Positions 23,034-31,789 of a DNA stretch of 33,451 nucleotides are shown here, piece by piece. Made by a program: the position numbers and the translations under genes. Origin of the DNA: Bacillota bacterium (GTDB lineage Bacteria > Bacillota > GCA-003054495 > Carboxydocellales > JAJZSN01); assembly GCA_021849745.1 (NCBI GenBank), contig JAJZSN010000028.1, positions 1-33,451 of the forward strand. Direction: 5' to 3'. The notes beneath the pieces are model-generated. The model searched no databases. It saw nothing but the letters and a program-made list of their open reading frames with translations, and had not been told where the DNA came from. Each line of letters begins with the position of its first letter. Positions within the stretch are counted from its first letter, which is position 1.

Positions 23034-23384
23034 TTAAGTGCTATTAATTAGTCCATTATCACTATTATACGGTCTTACCTTTTTGCCAATTAGCTCATCT
23101 TTTTTCAAGCAGTCCAAATAACCGATAATGTAACATTCCTTGGAATGAAGTTCAAGCAAAGAGTCTATGGTAGTCATTAGACCGGCTGGGTCTTTTACCC
23201 CGTATAGATGTAAATTAGGGTATAGAGCTTTATTAAAACTCCGGTTATTTAAATTAAGCAACTGGCGAATACCACTTTTGGTAGGATCGTTTAACCTTTC
23301 ATAGATAGTATCATGGAGGGCTTCCAGTTCTGAAACATTATTTATCAATAACCTTATCTTCGGGCTTTCCTGATCCACAGACAT
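23034..23384 (-). CDS. Conserved-looking cytosolic protein of unknown function
   Basis: 116 aa, no signal peptide or TM, helical, with GGAGGTGACTGGTA before ATG 23384. There is a KECYIIGYLDCLKKD segment with two cysteines near the C-terminus, and the protein ends in a flexible tail. The ribosome site and codon use support a real gene. It lies between the carboxypeptidase and the Spo0E-like gene, hinting at sporulation or developmental use, but there is no motif evidence. Family not recognised. Confidence 0.6.
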   Translation of the reverse strand: MSVDQESPKIRLLINNVSELEALHDTIYERLNDPTKSGIRQLLNLNNRSFNKALYPNLHLYGVKDPAGLMTTIDSLLELHSKECYIIGYLDCLKKDELIGKKVRPYNSDNGLINST

Positions 23385-23464
23385 TACCAGTCACCTCCAA
23401 CATGTTACTAGTAGTATATCCATGCCGGAAAGAATCACTCAGCCAGATTTTACCTCGTGGTAAC

Positions 23465-24703
23465 CTAATAATTCCGCCTGCTCCGGCGAGCAAGACGTCT
23501 CATTTCCCGGCGGCGATGTAATTGGCGTTGGCGTATCATGACTGGTACAACCAGAAGGGATAGAACCAACAAGCCACCCTTTATCAGATTTTCTATGGTT
23601 TTATTTTCCTCCACCTGTTTAGCTGCAAACAACCTTACCTGCCCCACCTCCTGACCGTCCAGGCTGTAAATCATGGTACCTACCTTTTTTCCTTTGGTTA
23701 TAGGGGCCGCCAAATTCCCACTTAATACCAGCCGGCCACTAGGTTTGCGTTTTTCTTGGATAGAAGTTGTCCAGGATAAATCTTCGCCGCTAATTACCTG
23801 TAATTTAGTAATACCATCATTAACCTCAACTTCGGTCACCCGTTCACCGACCTTAATTAATGGCATGATTTTGAAATTGTTAAAGCCATAATCCAATAAC
23901 TTGATGGAATCACTCCAGATGTTTTGCCCCTGACTGCCCAACACCACCGATATAAATTCCCGGTCTCCCCTACTGGCCGAGGCTACTAAGCACTGCTGGG
24001 CTTCTACGGTATAACCGGTTTTCACCCCGTTGGCGCCCTCATAACTCCATAGTAACTTGTTATGATTAATTAGACGGTTCAAAGCCGCGGGCTGCTGACG
24101 AGGGATTTCCCGCACTTTGGTGGCAGCTATCTCCCGAAACTTAGGATTGTCCAAAGCCCCTTTGGTAATTAAAGCCAAGTCATAAGCAGTAGTATAATGC
24201 CCCTCTTCCGGTAAGCCATTGGGGTTAAGGAAATTGGAGTTTTTAGCACCCAACTGCCTGGCCTTCTCATTCATCATCCGGGCAAAACCTTCTTTAGATC
24301 CGCCAATGGTTTCTGCAACCACCAGAGATGCGTCATTAGCAGAATTAAGAAGTACCGCATAAAGGAGATCCTCCAAGGTCATCTCCTCCCCCTCCAGCAA
24401 CCAAATGGAGGAACCGTCTTCCAGAGTAGCCGCCTTACTTGTACGCACCTTTTGTTTCAAATTTCCCTTTTCTAGAGCCACCAAGACAGTCAAAATCTTG
24501 GTAGTACTGGCCGGCGGCAATGGCTGGTGGATTTGTTTCTCATACAAGACGGCCCCGGTCCGGGCATCAATCAAAATGGCCGCCTTACCAACCACTTGCG
24601 GTGGTAGTTCAGACGGTCCAGTAGTTACGGCCCATACGGTACCGGTAAATAAGTTCAACCATATCAAGACCCAAGCCAGAAGCCAGTAGTATCTCCTCAT
24701 CAT
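23465..24703 (-). CDS. D-alanyl-D-alanine carboxypeptidase (S11 family, DacB/DacF-like)
   Basis: 412 aa. Signal peptide (about 5-26), the serine peptidase S11 domain with S66-x2-K69 (PASTTKI), S121-A-N123 (LLNSANDASL) and K228-T-G (GVKTGYT), then a PBP5-type C-terminal beta domain (about 275-360) and a hydrophobic segment plus arginine-rich tail (RRREMRRLARRSRR). It trims the terminal D-Ala of peptidoglycan stem peptides outside the membrane. The hydrophobic C-terminus followed by positive charges anchors it in the membrane. Sporulators use relatives for cortex peptidoglycan. ATG 24703 has AAGGGTG. Confidence 0.93.
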   Translation of the reverse strand: MMRRYYWLLAWVLIWLNLFTGTVWAVTTGPSELPPQVVGKAAILIDARTGAVLYEKQIHQPLPPASTTKILTVLVALEKGNLKQKVRTSKAATLEDGSSIWLLEGEEMTLEDLLYAVLLNSANDASLVVAETIGGSKEGFARMMNEKARQLGAKNSNFLNPNGLPEEGHYTTAYDLALITKGALDNPKFREIAATKVREIPRQQPAALNRLINHNKLLWSYEGANGVKTGYTVEAQQCLVASASRGDREFISVVLGSQGQNIWSDSIKLLDYGFNNFKIMPLIKVGERVTEVEVNDGITKLQVISGEDLSWTTSIQEKRKPSGRLVLSGNLAAPITKGKKVGTMIYSLDGQEVGQVRLFAAKQVEENKTIENLIKGGLLVLSLLVVPVMIRQRQLHRRREMRRLARRSRRNY

Positions 24704-24771
24704 TTCACCCTTGTCAGCAAATTTGCTAATTCACGTCTACCATTATAACATATTGACCATCTACCGCAAAT

Positions 24772-25722
24772 CTAACCTTTTATTAAACGCAGGTGAGATT
24801 TGTCTTCAGAGACAGAAAAACTTAACTGAACAGCGTTGCGCGTTTCTTTTTTGGCTTTGTATAAGGCTTCATCGGCCCTTTGAATTAGTTCCTCCTTGGT
24901 TGTTGCATTATTAGGATAAGAAGCAATCCCTACCGACACAGTAATCCTTCCACCGGGTTGGGTTTCGCGGCCCGGAAAAGGATAATCCTGAATGGCCTGT
25001 CGAATGCGGTCAGCCACTTGTACTGCCTGTTCCCCCGAAGTATCAGCGAGGATAATGACAAATTCCTCCCCCCCATAACGGGCTACCGTATCCATTACCC
25101 GGACTTTCTCCCGTAATAAATTACTTGTTAACTGAAGAAGATAGTCCCCCATAGGATGTCCGTGAGTATCATTATACTGTTTGAAAAAATCCATATCCAA
25201 AATAATCAGGGATAAATGATTATTCTGCCTATTGGAGCGTTGAATCTCTTCTTCCAAGCGCATCTGGAAATACCGGTGGTTATACAACCTAGTCAATTCA
25301 TCGGTCATAGCCAGCATCTGTAGTTTAGCATTAGCCATCTCCAGCATCTTGTTACGGAACAACATCTTCTCCGCAAAATATCCTACCATTAGGGAGAAAG
25401 CCAGAATGCTCCCTAAACCAATTAAATCATCCAGTAAGTTAGAAGCTAACTGACCTCTGCCCAACCACCAATGCAATGTATGAGAAGCTACAACACTCAA
25501 CGAAACCAAAACTATCGCCAAAAACCCACCGTACAAGCCCAAATAATAAGAAAGAATAAAAGCGGGAATCAAATAAAAAAATTCAATTATGTTAACTTTA
25601 AAATTAAAAAAAATTTCATTAAATCCGGGCAAAACCACGGTTAGAAAAACTACGAGAAGGTATTTAAATGGTACATTTTTTGAGGTTTTCTCTTTATTTG
25701 GCAATTCAACAGAAGATAGCAT
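24772..25722 (-). CDS. Membrane diguanylate cyclase (GGDEF)
   Basis: 316 aa. Four to five hydrophobic segments (about 10-110) of a KdpD/DUF4118-like membrane module (LIPAFILSYYLGLYGGFLAIVLV), then a helix and a GGDEF domain with RYGGEEFVIIL (active GGEEF) and, five residues earlier, RVMD, the RxxD inhibitory site. It should therefore make c-di-GMP with product feedback inhibition. Other conserved blocks: DELTRLYNHRYF and DMDFFKQYNDTHGH. ATG 25722 is preferred over upstream starts (to 25770) since AGGAGA is 8 bases before it. The signal sensed by the membrane part is unknown. Confidence 0.9.
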   Translation of the reverse strand: MLSSVELPNKEKTSKNVPFKYLLVVFLTVVLPGFNEIFFNFKVNIIEFFYLIPAFILSYYLGLYGGFLAIVLVSLSVVASHTLHWWLGRGQLASNLLDDLIGLGSILAFSLMVGYFAEKMLFRNKMLEMANAKLQMLAMTDELTRLYNHRYFQMRLEEEIQRSNRQNNHLSLIILDMDFFKQYNDTHGHPMGDYLLQLTSNLLREKVRVMDTVARYGGEEFVIILADTSGEQAVQVADRIRQAIQDYPFPGRETQPGGRITVSVGIASYPNNATTKEELIQRADEALYKAKKETRNAVQLSFSVSEDKSHLRLIKG

Positions 25723-25825
25723 CGTCATCTCTCCTATTCCCTTAATATAACTTTCGCCATTTTTTTGCAATATCCTTTATTTTCTCCTATTGTTTTCCTG
25801 CATAATTGAGTAGGTTATAACACTT

Positions 25826-25874
25826 AAAAATAAGCCCTTTTGGATCATATCATAGTCCAAAAGGGCTTATTTTT
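25826..25874. terminator. Bidirectional intrinsic terminator
   Basis: Perfect 19-bp arms (25826-25844 and 25856-25874, core AAGCCCTTTTGGA) with A5/T5 edges. It separates the binding-protein gene from the cyclase gene. Confidence 0.9.
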
Positions 25875-25958
25875 AATATTTTCTGTTTTTATTTAACAGT
25901 TGCTATGCAATTTCTTTATTAAAAATTTGACTATTCAAGGTATGGATGCTCAGATACC

Positions 25959-27269
25959 CTATTTATTCATATAATCCGGAAGTTTAACTTTAGCTTCTGC
26001 AGCCGCCTCAGGGAAGACCGGTATTCTTTTACCATCAACCCACTGGAAGGCTACACCCATAGCAGAGGTTTTTGGGTCAACATCATAAATCACTTGGTGG
26101 TTTTCGTTAAATTTGATTTTTCCAATTACGCCATCCGTGTCAGTCTTTTTCAGGGCCTCTACAATGGCATCAGCTTCTACAGAATCGGCCCTTTGAATAG
26201 CATCAGTTAAAACAAACACTGAATCATAAGCTGGCCCGGTACCATGTCCAGCCATCTTATTCTTCTTATCTTCACCATGCTTTTTACCGAAATTTTCAAT
26301 AAAAGTTGCTGACTTGGGTACCGCACTAATGGATATTGACCCAATTTCGTGAACAAAATTTACTAAACCGTCTACATCGCCACCAAAGGTATTCCAAGCA
26401 TTGTTATTAGTAGCCGGACTAATATGACCAACCATGATAGCCGGAACCTTCATAGATTTTGCTTGTTTTATCAACACACCGGATTGAGGCATATCGAAGA
26501 CAGGAACGATTATCTGTGCTCCGCCATTCTTAGCTTTGGTAAGGGATGCAGAAAAATCAGAGGCACCGGTAGCATAAGTATCTTTACCGATAACTTGCCA
26601 ACCGTTGGCTTCTAAGTATTTCTTAACTCCTTTGGCAGTGCCTTCTGCCCATAACACTTCTTGGTTAACTATATAAGCTTTATTGAACCCATTCTCCTTA
26701 CCTATAAATTCCATGGTCTTAGATAGATATTGGACAAAATTCGCTGAAGTTGGGCCCATCCTGAAGTTATACTTATAATTCTCATAGTTGGTTTGAAGTT
26801 TCTTTTCAAATTCAGGTGACATGGCAATTGAAATAATGTTCGGCACCTTGTATTTAGCGATTAGGTCCATGGCCGAGAGCATTACTTCAGACCGGAAGGA
26901 ACCAACTAACAGCGCATCAGGCTTTTCTTGGGTAATTAATTTTTCCAAAGCTGCTAATGCATCGTGTACCGGTAATCCGGGTTCATGTTCCCGAGTGTCA
27001 ATAGAAACAACCTTTAGAGGACGTTTTTCACCTTTAACCGTGACTCCCCCACTGGCATTTACTTCATCCACTGCTAGTTCTACCGACCTTAAGGAATCAG
27101 CGCCTTCGATGGACCCCAAGGCGGTAGCTACCCCAATTACTATGGGTTTCGCCTCTGTGGTTTTACTGTCACCACCGGTGGAACTGTTGCTTTGACCACA
27201 GCCGGCGATGGTCAGTAAACCAAACAAGAGCACTCCAAAAAACACCAGACTAAACTTTCTCTTTTTCAT
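25959..27269 (-). CDS. Leu/Ile/Val-type ABC substrate-binding lipoprotein
   Basis: 436 aa. Lipoprotein signal peptide with LTIAGC (C24 the lipidated cysteine), then a two-lobed periplasmic-binding fold of the branched-chain amino acid/amide class: IVIGVATALGSIEGADSLRS, AVDEVNASGGV, DALLVGSFRSEVMLSAMDLI, AYIVNQEVLWAEGTAKGVKK, GHGTGPAYDSVFVLTDAI. No liv permease or ATPase gene is adjacent. ATG 27269 with AAGGAGG sets the start; an earlier ATG (27341) lacks a ribosome site. The next upstream gene on the strand is an acyl-CoA ligase, so an aromatic or branched acid substrate is possible (inference). Confidence 0.9.
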   Translation of the reverse strand: MKKRKFSLVFFGVLLFGLLTIAGCGQSNSSTGGDSKTTEAKPIVIGVATALGSIEGADSLRSVELAVDEVNASGGVTVKGEKRPLKVVSIDTREHEPGLPVHDALAALEKLITQEKPDALLVGSFRSEVMLSAMDLIAKYKVPNIISIAMSPEFEKKLQTNYENYKYNFRMGPTSANFVQYLSKTMEFIGKENGFNKAYIVNQEVLWAEGTAKGVKKYLEANGWQVIGKDTYATGASDFSASLTKAKNGGAQIIVPVFDMPQSGVLIKQAKSMKVPAIMVGHISPATNNNAWNTFGGDVDGLVNFVHEIGSISISAVPKSATFIENFGKKHGEDKKNKMAGHGTGPAYDSVFVLTDAIQRADSVEADAIVEALKKTDTDGVIGKIKFNENHQVIYDVDPKTSAMGVAFQWVDGKRIPVFPEAAAEAKVKLPDYMNK

Positions 27270-27474
27270 AATATGCCTCCTTTTTAATAAAAACTCAGTG
27301 CTTAAACTGATTGTAGTCAAAAATAAAAGACTAGTCATCACCTTGCCCTTGAATTGGCAAATTCGTTAGTCCAGTTGTCAGCCAGCTAACGATAATGGTT
27401 TAAATTTTTCAAATGCAATTTATTAGTTAATAGAACACCCATTCAGCGAATAAAACAAACTGTTCGCCAAAATT

Positions 27475-27511
27475 AAAAAATAGCCACCATCCGCTTTGGA
27501 TTTGGTGGCTA
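27475..27511 (-). terminator. Terminator of the acyl-CoA ligase gene
   Basis: TAGCCACCA (27481-27489) with TGGTGGCTA (27503-27511), followed on the minus strand by TTTTTTAATTTT. Confidence 0.85.
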
Positions 27512-27532
27512 AGCTTTTATAATCATATTCTT

Positions 27533-29068
27533 TTATAAACTATGTTGAGCTGGGCACATATCTTGCAAAACACGTTTTAAAATCTTGCCGGTGGCATTTT
27601 TTGGCATATTTGCTATAATTTCTACAATTCTTGGTACTTTATAAGCTGCTATTCGCTCTTTACAAAAGGCAATAATTTCGTTCTCACTGACCTTTTCGGC
27701 ATCCGGTTTTAAAGTGATAAAGGCCTTGGGAACCTCCCCTTTTGCATCATCGGATATACCTATTACAGCAACTTCTAATACCGAGGGATGGGTATACAAC
27801 ACTTCTTCGACCTCTCTTGGGTAAATGTTATAACCGCCGCAAATTAACAGATCTTTTTTGCGATCTACAATGTACAAATATCCGTCCTGGTCGGAACGTC
27901 CCAAATCTCCCGTATGGAACCATTGATCGTTAAAAGCTGCGGCTGTAGCCTCAGGCATTTCCCAGTAACCTTTAAACACTCCGGGCCCTTTGACAACTAT
28001 TTCACCAACTTCTCCAACCGGCAACTCTTGATTTTGCCCGTCAACTATCCTAACTTCCCACGTATCGGCTGGGAGACCGATTGACCCGGCTTTCCCATGG
28101 CCCAAGCGTCCATATGTACATGTAGAACTTGTTTCGGTCGCTCCATAGCATTCACAGAAACCAACGCTAAAAGACTCTTCTATTTGAGAAATAAATTCAG
28201 CAGGCATAGCCGCTCCTGCAGATTGGGCAAACCTCCAAGAGCTTAAGTTATATTTGCCGGGGTCGGCCTTAAAGGTTTGTAACATGTAAATGTACATGGT
28301 GGGAACACCCGCAAAGTGAGTGATGTTGAATCTAGAAATTAACTCCAGTGCTTTATCCGGAAAAAATCTGGGAACCGGGACCACAGCTGCCCCCTTATAC
28401 ATAGGCCCGAGTACGGTTAGGACAAAAAAGATATGGCAAAATGGGGTTCCGGTCAGAACTCTGTCCTGATCGTTAACGTGCAGTGTATAAAAGGCATTCA
28501 GTTCAGCGTTATAATAAAGGTTCTCGTGGGTAAGCATAGCCCCTTTTGGTTGACCGGTTGTACCCGAAGTGTATAGAATTGTTAATATATCATTAGGAGC
28601 ACATTCTAAAGTTTCAAGTTCACCGCTTGCTTCAGCCAGGAGCAAGCTATAAGACAGGGCATCTGTAATCTGGTGTTCTCCTACAATAATTAATTCCTGG
28701 AGTGAGGGCAGTTTGTCCCGGATATTCATGACGTATTTTTGCGCCTCTTCTGCAGCTGCAACTAATACCTTTGCCCCGGAATTATTTATTATATAGTCGA
28801 TCTCACTTGACTTATACATTATGTTAAACGGTACCGCAATGGCCCCTAGTTTACTGATGGCAAAATAGGTTACTACATACTCAGGAGAGTTGGGTAAATA
28901 CATTGCTACTCGATCACCTTTGGTTACACCTAACTTGCGCAGGGCATTACCCATTTGGTTGACCTGAAGATAAAATTCCTGCCAGGTCAATTGCCCCTGT
29001 TCTGAGATTATGGCAGGCCGTTGGGGAATCCTCAATGCATTTTTATTAACTATTTCCGCCAAATTCAT
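27533..29068 (-). CDS. AMP-dependent acyl-CoA synthetase/ligase
   Basis: 511 aa, full-length ANL-superfamily enzyme: P-loop motif ILYTSGTTGQPKGAMLTHEN, the adenylate motif YGATETSS, hinge GDLGRSDQDGYLYIVDRKKD, GGYNIYPREVEEVL, and the catalytic lysine motif PKNATGKILKR. It activates a carboxylic acid to acyl-AMP, then acyl-CoA, in the cytosol. Overall it resembles medium/long-chain fatty acyl-CoA ligases (FadD-like), but motifs do not fix the substrate. The start is ATG 29068 behind GGGAGGA. It is monocistronic with its own terminator; 230 bp of AT-rich sequence upstream holds no site I can name. Confidence 0.9.
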   Translation of the reverse strand: MNLAEIVNKNALRIPQRPAIISEQGQLTWQEFYLQVNQMGNALRKLGVTKGDRVAMYLPNSPEYVVTYFAISKLGAIAVPFNIMYKSSEIDYIINNSGAKVLVAAAEEAQKYVMNIRDKLPSLQELIIVGEHQITDALSYSLLLAEASGELETLECAPNDILTILYTSGTTGQPKGAMLTHENLYYNAELNAFYTLHVNDQDRVLTGTPFCHIFFVLTVLGPMYKGAAVVPVPRFFPDKALELISRFNITHFAGVPTMYIYMLQTFKADPGKYNLSSWRFAQSAGAAMPAEFISQIEESFSVGFCECYGATETSSTCTYGRLGHGKAGSIGLPADTWEVRIVDGQNQELPVGEVGEIVVKGPGVFKGYWEMPEATAAAFNDQWFHTGDLGRSDQDGYLYIVDRKKDLLICGGYNIYPREVEEVLYTHPSVLEVAVIGISDDAKGEVPKAFITLKPDAEKVSENEIIAFCKERIAAYKVPRIVEIIANMPKNATGKILKRVLQDMCPAQHSL

Positions 29069-29296
29069 TTATCTATTCCTCCCTTGAAAACTTGTATTCG
29101 AATTATATTCCAAAAAAATGGGTTCATCTATAGATAATTTGCGAAACGACGAAAAAACAGTTTAGGTCGTTGAAAAGTTTTCCCCAATGGTTCCAACTGT
29201 TTCACTCTTTGGTTAGCGACAATTTTAAGGCAATTAAGTTCATTACATAACCACTGGAATGAAATAATTACCTTTCACCCTATAACAAAATATAAT

Positions 29297-29331
29297 AGGG
29301 AGTACCCATAGACAAAACTTGGGTACTCCCT
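29297..29331. terminator. Strong hairpin in the gap between acyl-CoA ligase and SLH genes
   Basis: Perfect 12-bp arms AGGGAGTACCCA (29297-29308) and complement (29320-29331). The minus strand continues TATTATATTTTG, so it could be a second terminator for the SLH gene. The rest of the 29069-29404 gap shows nothing I can support. Confidence 0.6.
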
Positions 29332-29364
29332 CGTATTCTAAAAGCGCTACCACCCCTCAGACAT

Positions 29365-29387
29365 AAAAAAAGGCCCCGAAGGGCCTT
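29365..29387 (-). terminator. Terminator of the SLH-protein gene
   Basis: AAGGCCC-CGAA-GGGCCTT (29370-29387), followed on the minus strand by TTTTTTTATG. Confidence 0.9.
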
Positions 29388-29404
29388 AAATCTTAATCAT
29401 CGTC

Positions 29405-30784
29405 TTAATCTTTGTCCTTGTTATCGTTTTTCTTTCCCTCTTTGCCGTGGGCTTTGTTATCACCATCTTTGCCATAATTTTGATGGTTTTTTTCATCATC
29501 GTCGTCATCTTCTTTGTTTTTGTCTTTCCCTCTATTTTTATCTTCGTCTTGCTTCCTTTCTTTTTTCTTTTCCTTTTGGTCTTCCCGCTCTTCAATCTTG
29601 ATAAAGATAGCCTCGTCCTTTACCACTTTGGCTTCAATTTCATCCCCTACCAGGATATCATCAAAAGTAGCTTTCCTCTTACCTTCCAACTTGATTCTGG
29701 TGTCAGAAGTAACTTTGATTTCACCGATAAAGTTTTCATCCTCGTCATCTTCATCTTCTGCTTCGCCTTTAATAGTCATGGAATAGACGGATTTGGCCAC
29801 TACTGTTCCTTCAATTTCCCGTGCCTTGACCTCAAGAAATTTTACCACCCCATCCTTTAACCGCAAGTAGACCTTATAACCAACCTTGATATCAGCTAAT
29901 TCTGCGGGTTGATCTGCAATAAAAATCTTTGCATCCGGGTCGACCGGGAAGGTTTGGGTATTACCATAGATCGAACCATATACCGTCGTACCTACGGCAT
30001 CGTTATTAATGGTGATGGTAGAAGCAACTAGGTCAACGGCTGTTACTGTACCTTTTGCTTTCTTTTTATCATAAGGCAACCGGTCATCGGTGCGGCCCAG
30101 CAGGGCAGCCATCTCGGCCCTGGTCACAGGTTTATTGGGCTGGAAGGTTTGGTCGGGAAAACCTTTAACCAGGCCTTTTTCTACTGCTACAGCTACATAA
30201 CCTACCAGGTCGGCCGGGATAGCGCCTGCATCTTTGAAACTCAGTAGAGTATTTTTCTTCGCATCAGCTTCAGCCTGAAGACCAAGAGCCTTGGTCAGCA
30301 ATACAGATACCCAGAGACGGGTGGCAGGTTTATTGGGCTGGAAGTCGCCGGTAGTGGAGTCGATGATTTTCTTTTCCAGGGCCAGCGCTACATATCCTTT
30401 AGCCCAGTTGTCAATCTGCTTGGTGTCGGCAAAAGGAAGATATGTACTGCCATAAACGCTTTCATATACACTTTTGTTGACAGCTTCCTTTTCTAAGCCC
30501 ATGAGACGGATTGCCATGGTTACGGCTTCCTGCCGTTTAATAGGGGAGTTAGGCCTGAAGGTTCCGTCTTTATAACCCTTAATTACATCTTGAGAGTGCA
30601 TCTTGGAAATGTCCTTAAGAGCCCATAGAGCGCTTTCCATGTCTTTAAACTGTAACGTAACGGTCACCTGACCGTCGGGAGCGATGGTAACAGTGGTGGT
30701 TGCGGCCCCGGCCACCCCGACACCGAAAATATTCACCAGAAATACCGCTAAAACCATTAGCACCAAAAGTTTTTTCTTTACCAT
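29405..30784 (-). CDS. S-layer homology (SLH) domain protein with charged C-terminal tail
   Basis: 459 aa. Signal peptide (1-27); three SLH repeats (about 46-97, 115-170, 184-233; GYKDGTFRPNSPIKRQEAVT, GDFQPNKPATR, KGFPDQTFQPNKPVTRAEMA), which bind pyruvylated wall polymers; then two or three small beta modules (GTVTAVDLVASTITI, GTVVAKSVYSMTI) and a final tail of about 85 residues made almost wholly of K, D, E, N and H. Odd tyrosine words recur (SVYESVYGSTY, TVYGSIYG). It sits on the cell surface. The tail resembles that of RsgI, encoded divergently. ATG 30784 follows AGAGGTGA. Confidence 0.9.
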   Translation of the reverse strand: MVKKKLLVLMVLAVFLVNIFGVGVAGAATTTVTIAPDGQVTVTLQFKDMESALWALKDISKMHSQDVIKGYKDGTFRPNSPIKRQEAVTMAIRLMGLEKEAVNKSVYESVYGSTYLPFADTKQIDNWAKGYVALALEKKIIDSTTGDFQPNKPATRLWVSVLLTKALGLQAEADAKKNTLLSFKDAGAIPADLVGYVAVAVEKGLVKGFPDQTFQPNKPVTRAEMAALLGRTDDRLPYDKKKAKGTVTAVDLVASTITINNDAVGTTVYGSIYGNTQTFPVDPDAKIFIADQPAELADIKVGYKVYLRLKDGVVKFLEVKAREIEGTVVAKSVYSMTIKGEAEDEDDEDENFIGEIKVTSDTRIKLEGKRKATFDDILVGDEIEAKVVKDEAIFIKIEEREDQKEKKKERKQDEDKNRGKDKNKEDDDDDEKNHQNYGKDGDNKAHGKEGKKNDNKDKD

Positions 30785-30988
30785 TTTGCGTCACCTCTTT
30801 TATTTTTTTGCCTAATTGGCTTGTCTAATTACTGTTTACGCAACAAAATCTTATTTTTAGGGGGTTAGTATTGAAGTTATAAGATTTTGAATACTTTATG
30901 GTATTGTAATCAACCCTCTGAAAATCTCCAGCCCCATCGTATAAGGTGATGAATAAAAAAACACCCTGGCAAAACATGTCTTAAACTA

Positions 30989-31017
30989 AAGACAATGAGC
31001 CCCCGATTCGATATAAT
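30989..31017 (+). promoter_or_regulatory. Promoter of sigI-rsgI
   Basis: AAGACA (30989-30994), 17-bp spacer, TATAAT (31012-31017), about 30 bp before the sigI start. A CCCCC run in the spacer is noted but I do not read it as a SigI promoter. Confidence 0.55.
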
Positions 31018-31047
31018 AGACATGACTAGGGAAGCCGAGGTGTTGAA

Positions 31048-31758
31048 ATGGTTGGGAACGACCCATTACTTCAGTTAATCATAGATATTCAACAAGGAGA
31101 TACCACAGCCCGGGAAAGGTTCCTCGAAGAATACCAGCCCTTTGTCGCTAAAGTGGCCACCTCCTTATGTAAAAGGTATTTGGATTGGGGACGGGACGAT
31201 GAACTAAGCATTGGACTTATCGCCTTCAATGGAGCCATCGACACCTTTCAACCCGATAAAGGGGTACCCTTTCTTCCTTATGCCCAGGTAGTCATCCGTA
31301 ATCGATTAAAAGACTATTTCAAAAAGGAGTCCCGGGCCCAACATGAAAGCCTGTGGTTGGAATCGGATTCTGAGGATATTTTCAGTCCAGCTGAAATCAA
31401 AGCTGCATGGGAAGAATATCAGAACCGCACCATCGAAGATGAGCGGCAGACAGAGATTGAATATTTCGAAAGGGTACTGGCCGATTACAAGATAGATTTT
31501 GAAGACCTGACCATGGTTTCGCCCAAACACCGGGATACCAGGGAAACCTTGTTTAGCGTGGCCCGGATATTGGTCTCCAATAAAGAATTGTTCGATTATC
31601 TGTTGGCCAAAAAACAACTTCCTCTCAAAGAACTGGGCCTAGCCACCGGTGTTAACCGTAAAACCCTGGAGCGGGGCCGCAAGTTCATCATCGCCTTGGC
31701 TGTGATTTTACAGCAGCCCGAAGAGTTTATATATCTTAAATCATATATCTCAGTATGA
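31048..31758 (+). CDS. sigI: RNA polymerase sigma factor SigI
   Basis: 236 aa. Region 2-like part: FLEEYQPFVAKVATSLCKR, then DELSIGLIAFNGAIDTFQPD and PFLPYAQVVIRNRLKDYFKKE, the SigI-specific core. The C-terminal SigI domain ends in a DNA-binding helix-turn-helix (LPLKELGLATGVNRKTLERG). SigI responds to heat or envelope signals in Bacillus and to polysaccharides in cellulolytic clostridia. The start is ATG 31048 with GAGGTG. It is followed 31 bp later by rsgI, the normal pair. Confidence 0.93.
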   Translation: MVGNDPLLQLIIDIQQGDTTARERFLEEYQPFVAKVATSLCKRYLDWGRDDELSIGLIAFNGAIDTFQPDKGVPFLPYAQVVIRNRLKDYFKKESRAQHESLWLESDSEDIFSPAEIKAAWEEYQNRTIEDERQTEIEYFERVLADYKIDFEDLTMVSPKHRDTRETLFSVARILVSNKELFDYLLAKKQLPLKELGLATGVNRKTLERGRKFIIALAVILQQPEEFIYLKSYISV

Positions 31759-31789
31759 CATTACAGCCAAAAGAAGAAGGTGTGTTAAG

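Noticed and set aside
29386..29595. Lysine-rich frame over the tail of the SLH gene
   Set aside because: A frame-shifted reading of the charged low-complexity tail, not a gene.
30835..30865. ACCCCC ... CGTA on the minus strand ahead of the SLH gene as a SigI promoter
   Set aside because: The -10 element is CGTA rather than CGAA and the spacer (19 bp) looks too long; not strong enough to list.
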